Assembly: GCA_003170115.1 (NCBI GenBank)
Contig: PMZS01000255.1
Coordinates: 1-10,720 of the forward strand
Direction of reading: 5' to 3'
DNA length: 10,720 bases
DNA from: Spirochaetaceae bacterium
Lineage (GTDB): Bacteria; Spirochaetota; Spirochaetia; SZUA-6; Fen-1364
In this document: one piece after another, positions 6,461 to 10,720 of the stretch
Position numbering within the stretch: position 1 is the stretch's first letter
How the letters are laid out: each line of letters begins with the position of its first letter
Program-made: the position numbers and the translations under genes
The notes under the pieces: model-generated
Database searches by the model: none
Told to the model about the DNA's origin: nothing
What the model saw: the letters and a program-made list of their open reading frames with translations, nothing else

Positions 6461-7833
6461 GGAACACCTCCCGTTTCCTTCTTGTCGAGTGGGAGCAGCC
6501 GGATCGTGGCCTTGGTTTCCTCCTTCACCCGGGCCTCGCATGCCGCATCGCCGCACCAGCCCGCCTCCACGAATCCGCCCGGATCGTCGAGGAACTTTCC
6601 CAGCTCCGCGTAATCGCGCGCGCGGAAGGTGTTGTCCGTTCTGAACTTCAGCGCTCGCTGGTACAGGGAGGTCTGGATGGCCTGCATGAGCGCGCGCAGG
6701 GTCGCGCCCGCCTCCGACACGGGAATAAAGGCTTTCTCTCCCGTGTCGCGGCGCACCGCCACGACCTGCCCCTTCTCCATGTCTCGCGGGCCGACTTCCA
6801 GGCGCACCGGGATCCCCTGGAGCTCATACTCGGAGAACTTCCATCCCGGCGTGTTTTGGTCGTCCTCATCGAGAAGCACACGGAAATCGGCGGCGAGGGT
6901 GTCCCGGAGCTTGCGGGCGAACGCCACCACCGCGTCCTTGGTCTCGTTCTTGAAAATGGGAACGATGACGACCTCGATCGGCGCAAGCCGGGGAGGCAGG
7001 ACCAGCCCCTTGTCGTCGGAATGCGCCATGATGATCGCCCCGATCAGGCGCGTGGACGCCCCCCAGGATGTGGCCCAGACGTGATCAAGTGTCTTATCCT
7101 TCGTCTGGAAAGTGACGTCGAAGGCCTTCGCGAAGTTCTGGCCCAGGTAGTGCGAGGTGCCAGCCTGGAGCGACTTCCTGTCCTGCATCATGGCCTCGAT
7201 GCAATAGGTGCGCACCGCTCCGGCAAACTTCTCGGAGTCAGTCTTGACGCCATGAAGGACGGGAACGGCCATATACTCCTCCGCGAAGGTGCGGTAGACG
7301 CCGAGCATCCGCAGGGTCTCTTCTTCGGCCTCCGCAGACGTGGCATGTGCCGTGTGGCCTTCCTGCCAGAGGAACTCGGTGGTACGGAGGAAAAGCCGCG
7401 TGCGTTTCTCCCAGCGGATGATGTTGCACCACTGGTTGATGAGAATCGGCAGGTCGCGGTAGGACTGGATCCACTTCTTGTACATGCTCCAGATGATCGT
7501 CTCCGAGGTGGGCCTGATCACGAGGGGCTCCTCCAGCTTCTCCCCTCCCGCATGCGTCACGACAGCCAGCTCAGGCGCGAATCCCTCGACGTGCTCGGCT
7601 TCTTTCTTGATGAAGCTCTCGGGAATGAGGAGGGGAAAGTACGCGTTGACGTGCCCCGTCGCCTTGAAGAGGCCATCAAGGCCCTGCTGGATGCGTTCCC
7701 ACAGCGCGTAGCCGCGCGGCCTGACGACCATGCAGCCCTTCACCGGCGCGTAGTCGGCGAGCTTCGCGTTGATGACGATGTCGATGTACCACTGCGAATA
7801 GTCCGTTGCCCTGGGGGTGATTTTCTGTGCCAT
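6403..7833 (-). CDS. proS: Prolyl-tRNA synthetase, archaeal/eukaryotic-type (ProS type 3)
   Basis: Cytoplasmic class II synthetase that charges tRNA-Pro. At 476 residues it is the short form lacking the editing (INS) domain of the common bacterial enzyme; the same type is known from archaea, eukaryotes, Borrelia, mycoplasmas and some Bacteroidetes. Motif 1 region is GCMVVRPRGYALWERIQ (33-49). IRPTSETIIW (106-115) is the proline and ATP site. Motif 2 is RLFLRTTEFLWQEGHTAH (146-163). Motif 3 is GASTRLIGAIIMAHSDDKG (258-276). The anticodon-binding domain covers about 285-390. A C-terminal domain carries C427, C432, C459 and C462, a probable zinc site, and the protein ends in the tyrosine typical of this type. 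The ATG at 7833 follows a GAGG-containing leader and a near-consensus promoter. Its last 58 bp overlap the lipoprotein gene. Confidence 0.97.
   Translation of the reverse strand: MAQKITPRATDYSQWYIDIVINAKLADYAPVKGCMVVRPRGYALWERIQQGLDGLFKATGHVNAYFPLLIPESFIKKEAEHVEGFAPELAVVTHAGGEKLEEPLVIRPTSETIIWSMYKKWIQSYRDLPILINQWCNIIRWEKRTRLFLRTTEFLWQEGHTAHATSAEAEEETLRMLGVYRTFAEEYMAVPVLHGVKTDSEKFAGAVRTYCIEAMMQDRKSLQAGTSHYLGQNFAKAFDVTFQTKDKTLDHVWATSWGASTRLIGAIIMAHSDDKGLVLPPRLAPIEVVIVPIFKNETKDAVVAFARKLRDTLAADFRVLLDEDDQNTPGWKFSEYELQGIPVRLEVGPRDMEKGQVVAVRRDTGEKAFIPVSEAGATLRALMQAIQTSLYQRALKFRTDNTFRARDYAELGKFLDDPGGFVEAGWCGDAACEARVKEETKATIRLLPLDKKETGGVPCVVCGKSARDIAVFGRAY
6466..6472 (-). promoter_or_regulatory. Strong ribosome binding site that fixes the lipoprotein start
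   Basis: GGGAGGT on the minus strand, 5 bases before the GTG at 6460, is the strongest Shine-Dalgarno match seen in the window. It lies within the coding sequence of proS and is what decides the start of the lipoprotein gene. Confidence 0.75.
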
Positions 7834-7856
7834 GCCCGCCTCTGTGTGTGTGCGGC

Positions 7857-7885
7857 ATTCTACGGGCGAGGCGGACCGATGTCAA
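7857..7885 (-). promoter_or_regulatory. Near-consensus promoter of proS
   Basis: On the minus strand TTGACA (7880-7885, 6/6) is followed after exactly 17 bases by TAGAAT (7857-7862, 5/6). The expected start near 7850 gives a leader of about 16 bases containing part of an AC dinucleotide run and the GAGG ribosome site. It lies between the stop of the DUF2259-like gene and proS, so proS and the lipoprotein gene can be transcribed independently of the genes to the right. Confidence 0.75.
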
Positions 7886-7903
7886 TGCGCCGTGGCGGCC
7901 GGC

Positions 7904-8584
7904 TTACTTCGGTCGGACTGTCTCCACCATGTAGCGGATGTTGCTTCCCCGAGTGTCCTGCTCTTCCTTCTGGACGATGAACACCAGCGAGGCGCCGTCA
8001 GGGGCAAGGATGATCTGCTTGATATGGTATGCCTTCACCCCGCTGCGCTTGAAGCTCGGGTCCCCCGCTTTGAGGGATCGGCTCGTCCCGTCCTTCTCCG
8101 TGATGGCGATCGACAAGCCGTAGGAGGCCCCGGTTGCCGCGGCTGTCTGGCTCAGCGCGATCTTGTAGGATCGCCCGGACTGGAAGTCCCTGAACTCCAG
8201 CGTTTCCGCGGGCTGCGCCCCATCGAGAAGGATGTACAGGAGACGGCCGGTGGCGAGATGGTCGATCCGAAGCTGTTTCGTCCGGGGAAGACCGTCGGAG
8301 AGAGCGTTCAAGAGCGCGCCCTGGCCGTTCGAACCGGGATCAGCCGGCTGCGAGCCGGAGAAGCGTTTCGTTCCATTCGAGGCAAAGGCGTTTGCCGGGA
8401 CGTCCACGATGAACGTGTCGGCCCAGGGGGTGGAGTCCTTCTCGGCAATCCCGAACTGCCCGAACATGAAATATCGTGCGTCCTTTGAGAAGCCGAGGTT
8501 GACGAACTGGGCTACGTCGCCCGCGGAAGCGGCAAGCGCTGCCAGGAGGAACAATACCCAGACCAGGGCAAGCCGTTTTGACAT
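7904..8584 (-). CDS. Secreted protein, DUF2259-like, function unknown
   Basis: A 226-residue protein with a clear Sec signal peptide: MSKRLALVWVLFLLAALAAS, with cleavage probably after ASA at residue 21. There is no lipobox, so it is probably periplasmic. The mature start, FVNLGFSKDARYFMFGQFG (27-45) with STPWADTFIVDV (51-62), is what I recall of the DUF2259 family, found mainly in spirochaetes. Later segments QLRIDHL, FRDFQSGRSYKIAL and VKAYHIKQIILAPDGASLVF repeat a pattern of strand plus turn. The phrase SKDARYF followed later by APDGASLVF resembles the WD/TolB-like report style of beta-propeller proteins, but this is only a similarity of pattern. The ATG at 8584 has AGGAG 5 bases upstream and starts the signal peptide exactly; a 10-residue extension is unlikely. 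No promoter is evident before it, so it may be read with the DAHP synthase gene. Confidence 0.85.
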   Translation of the reverse strand: MSKRLALVWVLFLLAALAASAGDVAQFVNLGFSKDARYFMFGQFGIAEKDSTPWADTFIVDVPANAFASNGTKRFSGSQPADPGSNGQGALLNALSDGLPRTKQLRIDHLATGRLLYILLDGAQPAETLEFRDFQSGRSYKIALSQTAAATGASYGLSIAITEKDGTSRSLKAGDPSFKRSGVKAYHIKQIILAPDGASLVFIVQKEEQDTRGSNIRYMVETVRPK

Positions 8585-8607
8585 AGGTGCTCCTGGTAAT
8601 AGTATCG

Positions 8608-8634
8608 ACGGCACAGCCGTTTCTTATAGAAGAA
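8608..8634. repeat. Two abutting short hairpins upstream of the DUF2259-like gene
   Basis: ACGGC-ACA-GCCGT (8608-8620) is followed directly by TTCTT-ATAG-AAGAA (8621-8634). Each has a perfect 5-bp stem. They lie 24-50 bases upstream of the ATG at 8584 in the gap after the DAHP synthase gene. No run of U follows on the minus strand, so they do not form a standard terminator for that gene; a leader structure or processing site is possible. Short stems can occur by chance. Confidence 0.35.
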
Positions 8635-8660
8635 TTTGGCGCCCGGGGCCCGCAGCCACT

Positions 8661-9677
8661 CTATCTGACCTGGACCCCGAGGTGCGGCGCCAGGGCGCGG
8701 ATTTTGCCCATCAAGTCCCCGAAATGCGCGTGGTTGAGGCTCTGCTTCCCGTCCGACAGGGCCATGGCGGGGTCGGGATGGATCTCCACGATGATGCCGT
8801 CGGCGCCCGCGGCAAGGGCGGCGAGGGAGGCCGGGGCGACGTAGTGCCAGTCCCCCATCGCGTGACTCGGATCGACAAGGATCGGCAGATGGCTGAGCCG
8901 CTTGATGACGGGCACGGCCGCGATGTCCAGCGTGTTGCGGGTCTGCGTCTCGAATGTCCGGATGCCCCTCTCGCAGAGAATGACGTGGGGATTGCCCCCC
9001 TTCATGATGTACTCCGCCGAGAGGAGGAGCTCCTCTATGGTGCCCATCATGCTCCTCTTCAATAATACCGGCCTGCGCGTCTCTCCGATCGCCTTCAGGA
9101 GCGCGAAGTTCTGCATGTTGCGCGCCCCCACCTGGAAGATGCCCGTGTACCGCCCCACCAGGTCCACGTCGTGCTCCGACATGATCTCCGTCACGACCGT
9201 CAGCCCGTGCCGGCGCGCTGCCGCGCTCAGGATCTCGAGTCCCTGTTCTCCGAGGCCCTGGAATGAATAAGGCGATGAGCGCGGCTTGAACGCGCCGCCC
9301 CGGAAAAGCTTCAGCCCGAGGCTTGCCACGAGCTTCGCGCTGGCCTCGACCTGCTCCTCGGTCTCCACGGAGCAGGGTCCTGCAATGACCGAAAATGAAC
9401 CGGGCCCGATGGTGACCCCTCCCGCCTCGACGAAGGTCGGATCGGGATGGAACTCCCGGGAGGCGAGCTTGTAGGGTTTCAGCACGCGCAGGACGCTCTC
9501 GACGCCAGGCAGCTGGTCGAACTCCGACTCGCCGATTGCCCGATCGTCCCCCGTCACGCCGCAGATTGTTTTCACGGTGCCGCGGCTCAGGTGCGGGGTA
9601 TATCCAAGTGATTCGATCTTGCGGATCGTGCTCTGGATCTGCTCCTCAGTTGCGTCCTGTCGAAAGATGACAATCAT
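8661..9677 (-). CDS. aroF: 3-deoxy-7-phosphoheptulonate (DAHP) synthase, Thermotoga-type with N-terminal regulatory domain
   Basis: Condenses phosphoenolpyruvate and erythrose 4-phosphate, the first step of the shikimate pathway. From the ATG at 9677 the product is 338 residues, the same length as the Thermotoga maritima enzyme, and the metal ligands known for that enzyme fall at the same numbers: C102 (AGPCS), H272 (DPSHAMG), E298 (GIIVE) and D309 (LSDG). Residues 1-70 are the ferredoxin-like domain that in this subclass closes over the active site to give feedback inhibition by aromatic amino acids. Further motifs are LFRGGAFKPRSSPYSFQGLG (124-143), VGARNMQNF (183-191), LLKRSM (205-210) and ILCERGIRTFE (233-243). 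The length match supports this ATG, although there is no ribosome site; a GTG at 9710 would add 11 residues. A promoter candidate sits just upstream. It is followed after 76 bp by the DUF2259-like gene. Confidence 0.96.
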   Translation of the reverse strand: MIVIFRQDATEEQIQSTIRKIESLGYTPHLSRGTVKTICGVTGDDRAIGESEFDQLPGVESVLRVLKPYKLASREFHPDPTFVEAGGVTIGPGSFSVIAGPCSVETEEQVEASAKLVASLGLKLFRGGAFKPRSSPYSFQGLGEQGLEILSAAARRHGLTVVTEIMSEHDVDLVGRYTGIFQVGARNMQNFALLKAIGETRRPVLLKRSMMGTIEELLLSAEYIMKGGNPHVILCERGIRTFETQTRNTLDIAAVPVIKRLSHLPILVDPSHAMGDWHYVAPASLAALAAGADGIIVEIHPDPAMALSDGKQSLNHAHFGDLMGKIRALAPHLGVQVR

Positions 9678-9689
9678 GAGGAAAGCTAC

Positions 9690-9717
9690 AGTATTTTCAC
9701 CTTTTCGCACAGAACAA
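9690..9717 (-). promoter_or_regulatory. Candidate promoter of the DAHP synthase gene
   Basis: On the minus strand TTGTTC (9712-9717) and AATACT (9690-9695) are 16 bases apart; each matches the consensus at about four positions. Initiation near 9683 would leave a leader of only about six bases before the ATG at 9677, in keeping with the absence of a ribosome site there. The match is moderate, and the gene may instead be read from the gene upstream, whose stop is 58 bp away. Confidence 0.33.
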
Positions 9718-9735
9718 CATGAGAGGCGTCGGGAT

Positions 9736-10377
9736 TCAGGCGAGGGGAAGCCGGGAGGCGATCAGTCCGATGCCGACCGGCAGGATGATGTTGTCGTAGT
9801 TCCCCGCGGGGATTGCCTCCAGGAAGGCGCCGGCCACCGCGAGGAGGAATGCGTAGAAGGGCCGCTGGGTGACACTCAACGTCACGATAAACACCGCGGC
9901 AAAACAGGCCAGGCTTCCCGAGATCGTCTTGTCGCCGAAGAGCGGAATCCGGGGCCCGCGCATGACCGTCCCCGCAAGCGTGGCGATCCCGTCCCCGAAG
10001 GCAAGCGCGTAAATCGCAAGTGACGCCGCAGGCAGCGGGTAGAGAAGCAGGGACAGCATGGCCCCGAGCCCCAGCGTAACCGGTCCGAGCACGAAGCCAC
10101 GTCTGTCTTTCTCCCGGGAGGCGATCATTGTCAGGTCACTCACCAGCGGAATGGGGAAACCCTGGAGCCGTGAGCTCTCCGCGAATGAGTAGAACAATAT
10201 ACCCGCGGCCAGAAGGCCGAGAGTGGCCGTAAGATTGACCGACGCGAGAAGGGGTACAAGGGCGATCAGGAAATGCAGGGACTTCCTGACGATTTCACCC
10301 TGAAACCTCAAGAGGAGGGCGGCGATACTGACCGGTTCACTCATGAGCGGTCGAACGATTTCCTGGCTCTGCTTCAT
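9736..10377 (-). CDS. SEC59/dolichol-kinase-like integral membrane protein (CTP-dependent lipid or polyprenol kinase family)
   Basis: A polytopic membrane protein of about 213 residues. Family hallmarks are RKSLHF (31-36) at the start of the first helix, EKDRRGFVLGPVTLGLG (89-105), ALAFGDGIATLAG (124-136), FGDKTISGSLACF (147-159) and GNYDNIILP (192-200). About six hydrophobic segments are visible between 35 and 210. The family includes CTP-dependent dolichol, phytol and diacylglycerol kinases, and some members are annotated as phosphatidate cytidylyltransferase; the substrate here cannot be told from sequence. The start is uncertain: ATG 10425, 10377 and 10344 are in frame and none has a good ribosome site. 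10425 would add 16 codons of low-GC usage unlike the rest. 10344 begins MSEPVSIAALLLRFQ and still includes all conserved motifs. I use 10377 as a compromise. Confidence 0.8.
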   Translation of the reverse strand: MKQSQEIVRPLMSEPVSIAALLLRFQGEIVRKSLHFLIALVPLLASVNLTATLGLLAAGILFYSFAESSRLQGFPIPLVSDLTMIASREKDRRGFVLGPVTLGLGAMLSLLLYPLPAASLAIYALAFGDGIATLAGTVMRGPRIPLFGDKTISGSLACFAAVFIVTLSVTQRPFYAFLLAVAGAFLEAIPAGNYDNIILPVGIGLIASRLPLA

Positions 10378-10425
10378 GCTGTTTGTCACTGTCAAGACTC
10401 TCAATGCAAGATCGATACCAACCAT

Positions 10426-10631
10426 GGGACCGACGAAATTATTCTATTTGCTTACTCATCAATCAATTAATCACGTGAATCCAGCGGAATTTCTTTGCAT
10501 GTCCAACTTGTCTACTTTCGTGCCCCGAATCAGACTATTATTCATACACTCCTCTGAATGGCGCACAATGACTTCGACTGACCCCTGCTTGCCTGTACTA
10601 TATACGCGACACCCCTACTCTGCAAGTCGGA
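10426..10631. other. AT-richer divergent spacer, no gene seen
   Basis: This stretch is clearly lower in GC than the rest of the window (for example around 10435-10475 and 10530-10550), and I see no convincing open frame or RNA gene. On the minus strand TAGAAT (10441-10446) is a possible -10 for the membrane-protein gene, but no good -35 lies 16-18 bases upstream. ACTATATAC (10597-10605) is the exact reverse complement of GTATATAGT (10655-10663), which overlaps the -10 of the tRNA promoter; it could mark a second promoter facing left. Confidence 0.4.
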
Positions 10632-10661
10632 TTGACAGGCCTCGCGCCGCTGATGTATATA
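10632..10661 (+). promoter_or_regulatory. Promoter of the tRNA-Val gene
   Basis: A perfect TTGACA (10632-10637) is followed after 18 bases by TATATA (10656-10661). The expected transcription start near 10668 is about nine bases before the mature 5' end of the tRNA, a normal distance for RNase P processing of a short leader. Confidence 0.7.
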
Positions 10662-10676
10662 GTCGATGACCGTTGC

Positions 10677-10720
10677 GGGCGATTAACTCAGCGGCCCAGA
10701 GTGCTACCTTCACACGGTAG
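10677..10720 (+). tRNA. tRNA-Val, anticodon CAC (5' part; cut by window edge)
   Basis: The 5' acceptor strand is GGGCGAT (10677-10683). The D-arm stem is ACTC/GAGT (10686-10689 with 10699-10702). The anticodon stem is CTACC/GGTAG (10704-10708 with 10716-10720), enclosing loop TTCACAC, which gives anticodon CAC for valine codon GUG. The variable loop, T-arm and 3' acceptor strand lie beyond the window, so cloverleaf closure cannot be confirmed. The sequence follows the common bacterial tRNA-Val closely. Confidence 0.9.

Noticed and set aside
7843..7852. TG/AC dinucleotide run of five units near the proS start, possible phase-variation tract
   Set aside because: Too short for frequent slippage and outside the coding sequence; it falls at about the expected transcription start, so at most a minor effect is plausible.
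6217..7980. Long plus-strand open frame (587 codons) opposite proS
   Set aside because: It runs across the whole of proS and into both neighbouring genes on the other strand, has no ribosome site or family motif, and is explained by codon bias of proS.
8638..8656. GC-rich palindromic cluster after the DAHP synthase stop as a terminator
   Set aside because: Overlapping small palindromes do not form one stable stem, and no U-run follows on the minus strand.
10273..10669. Plus-strand open frames of 65 and 108 codons in the spacer before the tRNA
   Set aside because: No ribosome sites, no recognisable motifs, and one crosses the tRNA promoter; treated as chance frames in AT-richer DNA.
1..10720. 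CRISPR array, insertion sequence, integrase or attachment site next to the tRNA
   Set aside because: No spaced direct repeats, transposase or integrase motifs, or duplicated tRNA 3' end are visible; the tRNA 3' end itself is outside the window.

Overview
The window is GC-rich and densely coding. It carries one complete plus-strand protein gene, seven minus-strand protein genes (one of them partial at the left edge), and the first half of a plus-strand tRNA gene at the right edge. The best lineage guess is a high-GC member of the Spirochaetota. This rests on a secreted protein that reads like the DUF2259 family, which I know mainly from spirochaetes, and on an archaeal/eukaryotic-type (short, 476-residue) prolyl-tRNA synthetase like that of Borrelia. 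No 16S rRNA or other decisive marker is present, so the assignment is an inference.

Layout, left to right. Positions 1-4490 hold a three-gene minus-strand operon, read right to left. It starts with a cyclic-nucleotide-binding-fold/PP2C-type (SpoIIE/RsbU) phosphatase, followed by purL (FGAM synthase large subunit) and purQ (glutaminase subunit, cut by the window edge). The genes are joined by 3-4 base start/stop overlaps (ATGA, GTGA), so they are probably translationally coupled. Positions 4491-4646 are a divergent intergenic region with four tandem 11-bp repeats lying directly upstream of a TTGACA box for the phosphatase operon. On the other side is a sigma70-like promoter for a plus-strand BshB1/LmbE-type zinc deacetylase gene (4647-5351).

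Positions 5336-6460 encode a lipoprotein of unknown function. It converges on and overlaps the deacetylase gene by 16 bp, and its start lies inside the 3' end of proS. proS (6403-7833) has a near-consensus promoter of its own. Upstream of it are a DUF2259-like secreted protein (7904-8584), a DAHP synthase of the Thermotoga type with an N-terminal ferredoxin-like regulatory domain (8661-9677), and a membrane protein of the SEC59/dolichol-kinase-like family (9736-about 10377). A visibly AT-richer spacer of about 250 bp follows, then a well-formed promoter and the 5' half of tRNA-Val(CAC).

Functionally this is mostly housekeeping: purine synthesis, aromatic amino-acid entry, proline charging, a possible bacillithiol-type thiol step, and lipid or polyprenol phosphorylation. 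Two envelope proteins of unknown function are mixed in. The least ordinary part is the signalling phosphatase that heads the purL-purQ operon and the phased repeat array at its promoter. No mobile element, CRISPR array or obvious defence system is visible.
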